Source: Colius striatus (taxonomy: Eukaryota; Chordata; Aves; Coliiformes; Coliidae). From it: a stretch of DNA of 64,000 bases. The notes under the pieces are model-generated. The model did no database searches and had not been told where the DNA came from. It saw only the letters and a program-made list of their open reading frames with translations. A program made the position numbers and the translations under genes. The stretch lies in the NCBI RefSeq assembly GCF_028858725.1, contig NC_084790.1:3850001-3914000 (forward strand), given 5' to 3'. Shown here piece after piece: positions 22,201 through 32,713 of this stretch (the stretch's first letter is position 1; each line of letters begins with the position of its first letter).

Positions 22201-25200
22201 CCATCCTGCCACAATGCCCTGCCTGCAGCAAACCCTGCCCATCTACCTGGCAACTCCTTGGCAACGCTCAGGGGATAGGAGCATGTCTGTGAGGATACTC
22301 TAAACAGTGCCTGAGCCATCCCCACTCAGTTTATCTGGGATGCCGGGAGTGCCAGGGCTCAGCATCAGCCCCCCTGGCAGGGGCTGAGGGAGTGTCTGCA
22401 GTGCTGAGGTTATCACATCCCTGAGCAGCTTAACTGCAGTGCCATATGCAGAGGGCTACGATGCCCAAACAGCACAAAATGGCCACTCTTGCTGCTTCTC
22501 CCCCTCTGGAGCTGCTCATCCCTGCAGCAGGAGTGATGTGACTGGCTGCAAATCTCCCACGTTTTGAGGGGCGATTGGTGGATCTCGACCTCTGCCACAT
22601 CCTCCCTGGGGGCCCAGGGAGGGACAGGGGTGTCCGTACCTAGACATGGGCTCCAGGAGAAAACAAGCACCCTCCTGGGTGGTATCTGAGTTTGGCCACA
22701 CATACCATACCCTCTCCTGTTCCCATCAGGAGCTGGGGACATTTATGGGGAAAGAACAACAAGGGGGTCTCAGCACCCTCTGAGGATGCAGCTGTGGGGG
22801 GACCCAGCCATGGGGTGAGGAGCTGGAAGCAGCCCCCACTCCCTAATCCCTGGTGCAGCAGGGTTTGCCTGCTCCCTCTCCCTGACAGTTCCCCTCCCAA
22901 GGAAGGATGCTTCCTGCTGAAGCCCCATCGTGGCCTCACCACAGAGGCTCCTCCGTGCTGGAGGACTCAGCACCATGTGGGGCAGCCCTTTGCCCTGAAA
23001 CCAGGACCACTGTCACCGTTGCCACTGCGGCACAGCTGAGGCAGCCCAGGCTTCCGGCACACACCACCCCACCAGGACAGCCTGGCAGGCGCTGCAGCGG
23101 CGAGCATGCGGCCAGGCGCAGCCGCAGGCGTGGGGCACTGCAGGGACGGCATGCATGGGGCACTGCAGGCAGGGGACAGAGAGAGGCACAGCACCCTCAG
23201 GGCAAGGCTGACAGGGCACATATGGGGCAATGCACAACATCCATAGCGCAAAGCTGGCAGGGCACACATGGGGCAATGCACAACATCCATAGGGCAAAGC
23301 TGACAGGGCACACATGGGACAATGCACAACATCCATAGGGCACTGCAGCAGGACACACATGGGGCAATGCACAACATCCATAGGGCACTGCAGGCAAGGC
23401 ACACATGGGGCAATGCACAACATCCATAGGGCAAAGCTGGCAGGGCACACATGGGTCAATGCACAACATCCATAGGGCAAAGCTGGCAGGGCACACATGG
23501 GTCAATGCACAACATCCATAGGGCACTGCAGGCAGGGCACACATGGGGCAATGCACAACATCCATAGGGCAAAGCTGGCAAGGCACACATGGGTCAATGC
23601 ACAACATCCATAGGGCAAAGCTGGCAAGGCACACATGGGTCAATGCACAACATCCATAGTGCACTGCAGCAGGACACACATGGGGCAATGCACAACATCC
23701 ATAGGGCACTGCAGGCAGGGCACACATGGGGCAATGCACAACATCCATAGGGCAAAGCTGGCAAGGCACACATGGGTCAATGCACAACATCCATAGGGCA
23801 CTGCAGCAGGACACACATGGGGCAATGCACAACATCCACAGGGCAAAGCAGACAGGGCACACATGGGGCAATGCACAACATCCATAGGGCACTGCAGCAG
23901 GACACACATGGGGCAATGCACAACATCCATAGGGCAAAGCTGGCAGGGCACACATGGGGCAATGCACAACATCCATAGGGCACTGCAGCAGGACACACAT
24001 GGGGCAACGCACAACATCCATCGGGCAAAGCTCACAGGGCACATTTGGGGCAGTGCACAACATCCACAGGGCAAAGCTGACAGGGCACACATGGGGCAAT
24101 GCACAAGATCCATAGGGCACTGCAGCAGGACACACACGGGGCAATGCACAACATCCATAGGGCACTGCAGCAGGACACAGACGGGGCAATGCACAACATC
24201 CATCGGGCAAAGCTCACAGGGCACATTTGGGGCAGTGCTCCGCTGGGTGTCGACAGAAAGGCAGCACAGCCCATGGGCTGTGCCCCGCGGGATCCCTCCA
24301 GCCCCACCGGCACCGCGGTGACGCGGCCCCTTTAATTTAACTCCCGCGCGGCGGGGCGGGAAGGCACCGCGGGCCCTTTAAGGCCCCCCCCCGCGGGTCC
24401 GTTGTCACGGCGACGGGCGGCGGCCCGTTAACCCCCGCACGCCCGCCCCGCCCCCGCCCTTTGTGCCCCCGCCGGGCACCCCGCCCCCCGCCGGCCTTTG
24501 TCTGGGGGGGGGGGGGGGGGGGGGGGGGCACCGACCCCTGGAGGGGGCGTCAGTGCCTGGGAGGGTGGGCAAAGCTGTGGGGGTGTATGGTTGGGGGGGC
24601 ATTAACCCCCGGAGGGAGGTGCAATAATCCCATGGGGGTGGTATTAGCCCCCGCCAAGGGTATTAACCCCCTGTGTGCTGGGGGGTATTAACCCCCGGGG
24701 TGCCACGGGGGGAGTGGTTAACCCCTGCAGGGAATGGGTGGGTGAAGTTAACCCCTCCGGTGCCAAAGGGGATTGGGGGGGCAATTACCTGTTGGTGGGT
24801 GGAAGCTCCAGGGGACCCCTGGTGCTGGGGTGGGGTAATGCCGGGGGGAGGCAGGGTAATACCCGGGGGGGGGTAACCCCGCGAGGGGTGCATAAACCAT
24901 GGGGGGGGGGGAGGGAGTTACCCCATGGGGGGGGGAAGCACGTTAACCCTTGCTGTGCCGCGATCCCGCCCCACCCCCACTCCGTACCGTGTCCCGCTCA
25001 GCCTTGAGCTCCTCGATCTGCCGTTCCTTGGCCTGCAGCTGCTGCTGCTGCTGCTCGATGAGGTCCAGCTGGAGCAGCAGGATCTGCCGCAGGCAGGCCG
25101 CCTGCCCCGGCGAGCCCCCGCCGGCCCCCATCCCGCCGCGCCGCGGGCCGCTCTTCCACTTGCCCTCGGCGGAGGGCGGCGGAGGTGGCGGAGGAAGAGT

Positions 25201-25569
25201 AGGTGGAGGAGGACCCGGTTCAGTGGGCCCCGCTCCAGGCCCGGGCCCCGGCCCCGCTCCCGGCCCCGCCGCGCCCTCCCCGGCGCCGCGCCCGGGCAGC
25301 ACCGCCTGGTAGCGCGGCCGGGCGCCCGCATCCCCCGCGCCGGCCTGCTTGCCACCGGCCAGCGGCACTAGCCCGGCCCAGCGCTGCTGCTGCTCCGCCG
25401 CCGCCGCCACTCCGCCGCCGCGGCCCTTGTGTGCCCCCAGCGGCGGCGGCTCCCGGGGCCGGCGGGGCGGCGGGCGGTGCGGCGCGGCGGCGGCCTCCTC
25501 CTCCTCCTCCTCCTCCTCCTCCCGCCCCCCCGGCGGCGGCTCGGCCGCCCGGAAGGCAGTGGACCTCAT
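19266..25569 (-). CDS. MSL1: MSL1, scaffold of the male-specific-lethal (MOF/KAT8) histone acetyltransferase complex, 8 coding exons
   Basis: Nuclear scaffold that dimerises, binds MSL2, and recruits MOF/KAT8 and MSL3 for histone H4 lysine 16 acetylation. Coding exons (minus): 24988-25569, 21765-21988, 21042-21427, 20215-20279, 20028-20095, 19677-19801, 19487-19559, 19266-19356. They sum to 1614 bases, 537 codons plus stop (human 614). The start MRSTAFRAAE matches human from its third residue (MTMRSTVFKAA). An in-frame GTG lies three codons upstream but is not needed. Residues 17-25 are a run of nine Glu. The coiled coil starts near residue 152 (QAACLRQILLLQLDLIEQQQ) and crosses the exon 1/2 junction. 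The PEHE domain spans about 398-525 (WRDHVVEPLRDPNPSDLLE, then NLDDSVFSKRHAKLELDEKR). The C-terminus ends QTPHRTCRK as in human. Compared with human, about 17 residues between exons 3 and 4 are missing. A small exon may have been overlooked, but direct splicing keeps frame. Confidence 0.94.
23207..24240 (+). repeat. 45-46-bp minisatellite in MSL1 intron 1, about 22 copies
   Basis: Head-to-tail units carry CACACATGGGGCAATGCAC, then AACATCCATAGGGC, then one of two variable segments (AAAGCTGACAGGG or ACTGCAGCAGGA). The two versions are shuffled along the array. It reads open in several frames on both strands, giving spurious proteins of Cys/Pro/His composition. Not coding. Confidence 0.95.
24400..24950 (+). 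repeat. G-rich block with G25 tract and reiterated TTAACCCC motif
   Basis: A run of 25 G at 24504-24528 is followed by about 400 bases of G-rich sequence. TTAACCC recurs at least seven times from about 24427 to 24950. It lies in MSL1 intron 1 just downstream of exon 1 and has strong strand asymmetry. Confidence 0.85.
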
Positions 25570-26420
25570 GGCCGGCACCCTCCGCTCCTCACCGAGCCGC
25601 TACCGCCCGTCGATGCGGCGCAACGGCCGCCGCCACGGGCTGCGCGGCCCGGGGGGGCGGCGGCGGAGCCCCGTCGCCATCAGCGCGGCGCATCCCCCGC
25701 CCCGGGCGGCGGGGGCCCGCGGGACATGGGCAGGGGGGCTGCCCCGTCGCCCCCTCCCCCGTGCGGGGCGGCCGGGGAGCGGGGGGGGGGTGAAGGAGGG
25801 GGAACAGAGACTGGGCCCACGAGTGACCGCTTCACGCGTGGGAACGGGCGGGGGAAGGCGCGTGCCGGTACCGGGGGCGGGTCGAGGCCAGGGCCGCGCG
25901 GCGGCCCCCGGTTACCTTTAAACCGGGCTCGGTGCGCATGCGCCGGTCCCGGCCGCGGCGGGAGGGGACGAGGCGGGGGGGGGGTGCCGGGATCCCGGGG
26001 GGTGAGCAGCGGGACGGGCCTGGCCGGGCCCGGGGACACCCCTTGGCACAGACCCCGCCGCCTCGGGCCGTGGGGCGATGTCCCCGCGCCGGTCCCGCGT
26101 GGGAAGCTGCCCGGTGGGGACAGGGGCCCCTGGACGGTAATTGCGGGGCGCGGCCGCCCGGTGGCTCCCGAGCGCGGCGGCTCCGCCCGGAGCGCGCCGG
26201 GGGCCCGCAGAGCCTTCCCTGGCCCCTCCCCGGCCCCGTCCCACCGCCCACCGGGGGTCTGTCGCGTCCCCTTCGGAGGGGAGACGAGGAGGGCGGAGGG
26301 AGAGGGGCGGGACCCAGCGCCATGACCCTCCCACGCGGGAGAGGAGCGCGGAGCTGCGGGGGGGCAGATCGCGCTCTGCGGAGCGGGTTTGTCCCCAGCG
26401 CGAGCTGGGCTATGCCATTG
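25570..26420 (-). promoter_or_regulatory. MSL1 CpG-island promoter
   Basis: CpG-dense sequence extends from MSL1 exon 1 to about 26.4 kb, with GC boxes and no clear TATA. The end of the island marks the change to CA/TG-rich simple sequence. It may be bidirectional, but no plus-strand exon was recognised. Confidence 0.6.
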
Positions 26421-26439
26421 CCCCCGCGGGTCTGCGAGC

Positions 26440-27190
26440 CCCTCCGTGTGTCCTTACACCGTCCCACGTATGCAGCTCCCCTCTCCCCGTGTGTACACCC
26501 CCACGAGGGTCTGCAACCCCCCTCCCGTGTGTGCATACCCCTCCCCGGCTCTGCAGCCCCCTCTATGTGCACACCTCCACGCACACCCACAGGGGGAATG
26601 CATTCCCCTCCAGGTCCACCCACACCGCTGCGGGTCTGCAGCCCCCCCGATGTGCATATCTCCACACACACGCACGGGGGATCTGCAGTCCCCCCTACCC
26701 CGAATGCATACACACACACACACGCAGCCCTGCAAAACCTGCAGGTCCTGGTGTACATGTGTAAGCGTGTGCGTGTACACACACCCCCTTTTCTTATCGC
26801 ACCACACTGCCCCCCTTCAGAGACTGCAGCCCCGGCATGCAAATGCATGCACAGCCCTCGCAGTGAGGGACTGCAGCCCCTCTGCAGGCACACGCACACC
26901 CTGCAGGCGCTGCAGCCCCCCTCACACACACACACACCCAGGACTGCAACCCCAGCACACACACACACGTGTGTACAAGCACAAACACACGTGTGCACAA
27001 ACACACAACCTCCCCCCACCCACTGCAACACACGCCCACCCCCACCCCCAAGCAGCACACAGGGCCATAGCATTGGGGACACATTGGTGACACACAGGGG
27101 ACACGCGGGGCACGTGCTGCGGCTGTGCAAGGGGACACGTGGGGGACAGGTCTCTCCTCAAAGCTGCGTTCAAGCACACACACATATAGC
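26440..27190. repeat. CA/TG-rich degenerate simple-sequence region
   Basis: Repeated TGCAGCCCCC and CACACACA modules with alternating purine-pyrimidine runs (for example near 26710 and 26925-26990). Potentially Z-DNA-forming. Long open frames across it are compositional. Confidence 0.75.
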
Positions 27191-30100
27191 GGGGGGACTC
27201 CCCCTGCACCTAACACCCCCACCTAGCAGCCCCACCATGAGTCGTGACATCCCCCTCTGGGCTGGGTCACACAGGCAGTGCCATCCCCACGCCCCCCTCA
27301 TCACGGTGCAGGGGAAGCCCCTCTGCTTCTCCCTGCCCTGTGTCCCACCAGACCCTACAGACAGCCGTCGCTCCCTGCCACAAGCACGTACACAGCCGTG
27401 CTCATCCACACTCGCCCACGCGTGGCTGGACTTTGGGGCAGCTGGAGCTGAGGGGGGTGTGTGTGTGTGGGGGTTCCCGGTTGCCCCGTCCCCGCTGCGG
27501 CAGGCCCACGTGCTGGCCAGGCGCCTGCCCGCACATGGCTCTGCAGCAGGGCCGCCGCGCAGGGAGGCTGCTGGGGCTAAAAATGGAGCAGGGCTCACAT
27601 GCCAGCGCCACGTGACGCCGCAGCGCGCGGGGATGGAGAGAGGGCTCCCTGCACCCGAGGAGGAGGAGGAGGAGGAGGAGGGGAGCACCCGCTCACATGG
27701 GCTGGCACAGATGCCAACCGGCCTGGTGCCCTAAAGCCCGTGGCCAACGTGTGCTCTGCAGGGTCGGGGCTGCTGCCCCACATCCCCATATTGGGAAGGC
27801 TGAATATGGGGCTGTGGAGGTGTGGGAAAGAGGAGAGGGTTTCCTTGTCATGCATGCCCAGGATGGGGGGGGGTCTGTGAGGCTGAAGGAGACCCTGCAG
27901 ACCCCGGCACTGCCTGTGCCTTCCCCTCCCTGCAGCAGCTCCAGGATCCGGGGCTGTGGAGCTGCAACAGGAACATAAAACACCACACGTGAGATTTATG
28001 GGCGCGGGGGGGGGGGCGGGGGGGGGCAGCGCTGCTGCAGCCTCCCCCTGCAGGCAGGGAGCCACTGAGGTGTTCCCCCCTCACCCCCACCTACTCCCCA
28101 CCTGAGGGCTTCCCAGACCACCCCACATGGTGAATGCTCCAGGGTTTCCCCACTCTCCCGGGGTTCCTGCACCCCCCTGTCCCAACAGCCCCCTGATCTT
28201 TGGGTCCCTGCACCCTCCTGAGGTCCCTGCGTCCCCAGACCCCTCCTGGGCACCTTGCACCTTTCCTGAATCCCCAGGTCCAGGCACCATCGCGGGGTGC
28301 ATTTACCCCTAAATTTTGCACCTTTGCAGATCTCTGCACCCCTGCACCCCTAGATCCTGCCCATCTGCATCCTGCACCCCCAGGCGCTGCACCTGCTGGG
28401 GTCTCTGCCCTCCAGCACAGGCCAGCCCGTCCTGGGGGTGCTGTGGTGCTGTGGGGTGCCCCTGCCTGCGCTGCCCGGGCCAGACCCGCCTTGTTTACCT
28501 GTTTTTTTTTTCCCTTTCCGCGGGGCGGGGAAAGGCGAGTCCTGGCAGCGCTGAGCCCTCTGCCCCAGCCAAGAGCCGTGGGGACGCGCCAGGGCTGCTT
28601 TCGACTTCTCAGCCGTGGATCTGCTGCTGAACAGCAGGAAAACACCCCAAAACCCCGAGCACCCAGCCCTGCCTGGCACCTTGCAGCGGCACCAGGGTCC
28701 TTGCCCTCCCACCCACTGCCATCCGGGGGGGATTTGGGGGTGCAAGACCCCCCAAAGTGATGTGAACCCCAGTGTCTCTGGTTGCTCCCCCCACCCCCAC
28801 AGCATGCCTACGGCTGGGGAAACTGAGGCACGACGTATCCCAGGGTGGCAGGGGGACCCAGAGCCAGACCTGGTGGGATTCTGCAGACCCACAGTGGGTT
28901 TGGACGGCGTTCAAGTGTTGAGGTGGGGGGGCTACATTATTGGGAGGGTCTGCACCCTACCAGACCCCAGTGCCCAGCCTGGAGTGGGGACAACTGGTTG
29001 GAACAAACCCCAGTCCCCTGAGGAAGCAATTCCCTTCCCCCCCCCCCCCCCCCCAGCCTTTTCCTGGAAAAGGTACAAGGTAAACAACCCGGCCAGCTTG
29101 GAGTAAAAATAAATCCCTGTGCACACAGGCGTTCGGCGGCAAGCGGAGCGCACCGTCACGTGGCACGGCCGCACGGCACCGCCGGCAACCCGGGCACCGG
29201 GGCACGCGGCCGCCGGCCCGCAAGCCCGCTGCCTGCCACCGCCGACGTGCTCCTCCGGCTGCCTCCTGCAGTCCCTCGTGTAGGGGAGGGGGCTGGAGCC
29301 TGTATCTCTCTGGGGGGTGGGGGGAAATGGGGGGCTGGGGGTGGTGCAGGGGGTGCAGCTGGGGGGGCACAGTGAGGGGAGCAGCCCTCGGGCAGGGTCA
29401 ATGTCGGTGGAAGGGCCTGAGGTGACACGTGTGCCCCTGCCACTCCAGGCAAGGCTCACCTAGCACCTGAGCACAGCGGCATGTGATAACCTTGGGGGGG
29501 GTTGAGGTGCTCCATCCATACCATGGACTGACTGGCACGGGCATAGCTGTGTTGGGGTGCATGGGCACCCACAGCGAGCCCCCTCGGGCACAGCCCCAGC
29601 CTCCAGGAGGGTCCTCAGGATGGCTCAGCAGTGGGCTGCTGAGGGTCTAACACAGGGCACAGCAGGCACAAGCCCAACCCAAGTACCCTGCTGACCTGGT
29701 GGCTTTGATAGCCACCTCACCCCAGCCCTACTGTCCACAGACTGTCCCTGGTCCAAGCTCCCCATCCTGCTGCCAGGGTGCCCTGGCTGCACCCAGCCTA
29801 GGGGCTGTACTCACAGCACCCTCACACCAACCTTCTGTGCCAGGGTCCCAGCTCTTCAGCAAGACCCTCTGGTGAGCCCCCACAGCACAACCCCATGGCA
29901 GGACCTCCCAAGATTTCTCTCATCCCTCCCAGACCCACACCCACCCCAGAGACTACCAGGGAGCTGAGCAGCCACGTCTGGCTGAGCATCCCTGTGCAGG
30001 GCCAGCTCGACGCTGTGTGCCGTGTGCTGCAGCGCCGTGTGCAGGGTTGTTTTCTGAACTGAGATGAGTGGCTGAGTCACAGCTAATTGCCACAGCCCAG

Positions 30101-31050
30101 GAATGTGCCAGGAGGGAAACAACGAGGTGCCATGTGGGGCCGATGGCACCTGCAAGCCCAGAGCAGCCTGGGCATGGCTGCACTGCTGGGACTGGGGATG
30201 GGGCAGCAAGGGCCTCCCTGCCCCAAACTCAACATCTTCCCCTCAGGTGCCCTGGCCCCATGCCAGCCTGGCCCCACACATCCTTCTGTGAGCCAGCAGG
30301 TTTCTCCCTGCCGGAGGTGTTGGCTGCAGCATGGCCACGGCACAGCACAGCCACCCGCTGATTCAGGATGAGGGCACTTCCTGCAAGGTGAGGGGTGTCC
30401 CAACCACCCCAGAGCTGTGGGGCACCCCACAAGCTGGGAGCAGCCCCAGCACCCAGCCGTGGGGCCCTGAGGAGCCCCCAGGTGAGGAACTGTCCCATGT
30501 GGGGCTGGGGGCTCCTCAGGGTGCAGAACTCCAGTGTCGTCCCCCGCCTCCTCTGGCGCCCCACAGGCTCGAGGCACAGATGGTGCCCAAGGCCTCCTCT
30601 GCTGCAGGATTAGCTCTGAGGATTCCCTGGTGCTGGCACATCCGTGTGCTGCACCTTCTCCTGCTGGCATGGAGCCAGGGCAGCGCCCGGCACGTGGCAC
30701 ACAGGAGGGTGCTGGCATCTCCAAAAGCCTCCGTCCCCCGGGGGCTGTGAGCACCCAAGAAGACCCCAGTGTCACCAGGCTGAGCTGGCCTCAGTGCTGC
30801 GACCCAGATCTGCTTGTTCTCTCTGCCCTGGCATTGTGACACTGGGCACAGCACATCGCTGCAGCCCGTGTGGCTGCCAGGAGCGAGGCCAGGCTGAGCT
30901 GTGGCTGCCAGGCACGTGCCACACTAGGCACCCGCCGTGGGCTGAGCATTGCCCCGGTGGCACCAGGGATGGGCAGGGGGACGTGGGCTGGTTGGGCAGG
31001 GGTCCAGCTGTGCTGTGCTGTGATGCAGGCTTGTGCTGTGCCCTGGTGCA
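27190..31050. other. Intergenic region between MSL1 and NR1D1
   Basis: No gene seen. It holds a GGA repeat near 27655-27680, C tracts near 28008 and 29036-29054, and a short less GC-rich stretch at about 30040-30120 with a GCTGAGTCAC AP-1/MAF-like site. Otherwise it is GC-rich unique sequence. Confidence 0.5.
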
Positions 31051-31690
31051 AAGGGTTTTGAGGTGCTGGTGCCACACTGTGCCCCAGTGTCCCCAGTGTG
31101 GGGTGGCAGGGGCACCTATGTGTCACAGGTGATACTGGTGCCCAGGTGGCCCCAGGGGACAGAGCTGTGCAGGGTGCCAGGGTGCCAGGACTGTGGCCAG
31201 GCATCCCTGGTGCAGGACACAGTGCCATACTCAGGTGCCCCCTTTGCAGGGACCATGCTGTGCAGGGTGACTGGTGTCTCCCACTGTCCCTGGTGCAGAG
31301 GACAGTGCTGTGCTGAGTGACAGGGGTGCCCGTGCTTTTCCTTGGGCATCCCCAGTGCAGGGGATGGTACCATCCTTGTGTGTTCCTCATGCAGGGACCA
31401 TGCAATGCAGGGTGACAAGAGTACCAGGGTGTTCCCAGTGCAGGGGACAGTGCCATGCTCAGCTGTGCCCAGTACAAGGATCGTGCCATGCAGAATGACA
31501 AGTGTCTGCAGTGTCCCCAGTGCAGGTGACAGTGCCACGCTTGTGTGTTCCCCATGCGGGTAACAGCCATGCTGGGCGGCAGCTGTCCCCTGGTGTCCCC
31601 TGCAACGTTGTGCAGGGTGACAGGGGTGCCTCTAATGTTTCTGGGCCATCCCCACTGAAGGGGATGGTGCCACGTTCAGCTGTCCCCAGC
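31050..31690. repeat. Degenerate tandem repeat upstream of NR1D1
   Basis: Loosely repeated modules of GTGCAGGG, GACAGTGCCATGC and GTCCCCAGTGCAGG, spaced about 50-60 bases apart. They look like diverged ancestors of the more regular array that follows. Confidence 0.6.
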
Positions 31691-32200
31691 GCAGGTGACA
31701 GTGCCATGCAGGGTGATGGGTGACCCCCAGTGTCCCCAGTGCAGGTGACAGTGCCGTGCAGGGTGATGGGTGACCCCCAGTGCAGGTGACAGTGCCGTGC
31801 AGGGTGATGGGTGACCCCCAGTGTCCCCAGGGCAGGTGACAGTGTCGTGCAGGGTGATGGGTGACCCACAGTGTCCCCAGGGCAGGTGACAATGTTGTGC
31901 AGGGTGATGGGTGACCCCCAGTGTCCCCAGGGTAGGTGACAATGTTGTGCAGGGTGATGGGTGACCCCCAGTGTCCCCAGTGCAGGTGACAGTGCCGTGC
32001 AGGGTGATGGGTGACCCACAGTGTCCCCAGGGCAGGTGACAATGTTGTGCAGGGTGATGGGTGACCCCCAGTGTCCCCAGTGCAGGTGACAGTGCCGTGC
32101 AGGGTGACCCCCAGTGTCCCCAGGGCAGGTAACAATGTCGTGCAGGGTGATGGGTGACCCCCAGTGTCCCCAGTGCAGGTGACAGTGCCGTGCAGGGTGC
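31690..32200 (+). repeat. 50-bp minisatellite upstream of NR1D1, about 10 copies
   Basis: Units contain GTGCAGGGTGATGGGTGACC, then CCCAGTGTCCCCAG and GCAGGTGACA. One unit is shortened near 32100. It ends about 0.5 kb before the NR1D1 start codon. Confidence 0.93.
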
Positions 32201-32229
32201 CAGGGGTGCCTGTGCTGTTCCCCGGTGCA

Positions 32230-32713
32230 GGGGATGGTGCCACCCGTGTGTGTCCCCGGTACAGGTGCCCCCGCAGCGCGGGGTGCCGGGGGTCCAGGGC
32301 TGTCCCCCCGGTGCCGGTGCCGGTGCCCGCGGGCTGGAGGCTGCCCCGCTGCGGGGGGGTGGTGGTGGTGTCCCCTCGTTGCTCACCGGGCTCTCCGTCG
32401 GCGACGCGGGGCCGGGGCCGCCGGCGGAAAGTGTGTCACTGGGGCACGAGGCTCTCCCCGGGAATCACATGGGGGAGGCGGCGGCGCCGCGTGCGGCCCA
32501 GTGCGCAGCCGCGGCCGGTGCCGGGCGGGCGGTGGGGCGGGCGGCGGGCGCACAACAGCTCTGGCCGGGCATTGGAGCGGCACGGCTCGGCACGGCTCCG
32601 CTCCTCTCGGCCCCGTCAGCCGCGCGTCTGCATACGGGAGGATCGGCGGAACCGGGACGGTCCCGTCCCTCCGCACCCCCCGCCCCGTGCCCCCCCCCCC
32701 CTCCTCCGCGAGG
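32230..32713 (+). promoter_or_regulatory. NR1D1: NR1D1 CpG promoter and 5' UTR (first promoter)
   Basis: CpG-rich sequence directly upstream of the NR1D1 exon 1 start codon. The start itself has A at -3 and G at +4. The transcription start cannot be fixed by eye. Confidence 0.55.

Noticed and set aside
23197-24210. 337-residue minus-strand open frame rich in Cys/Pro/His/Met
   Set aside because: It is the translation of the 46-bp minisatellite; several frames on both strands stay open equally well, and it lies in an MSL1 intron.
25570-25578. MSL1 start at an upstream in-frame GTG
   Set aside because: The ATG at 25569 aligns with the third residue of the human protein (MRST) and is a normal start.
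25932-27734. 600-residue plus-strand open frame
   Set aside because: Crosses the MSL1 CpG island and CA-rich simple sequence; Pro/Thr/His-rich composition follows the repeat and no conserved domain is visible.
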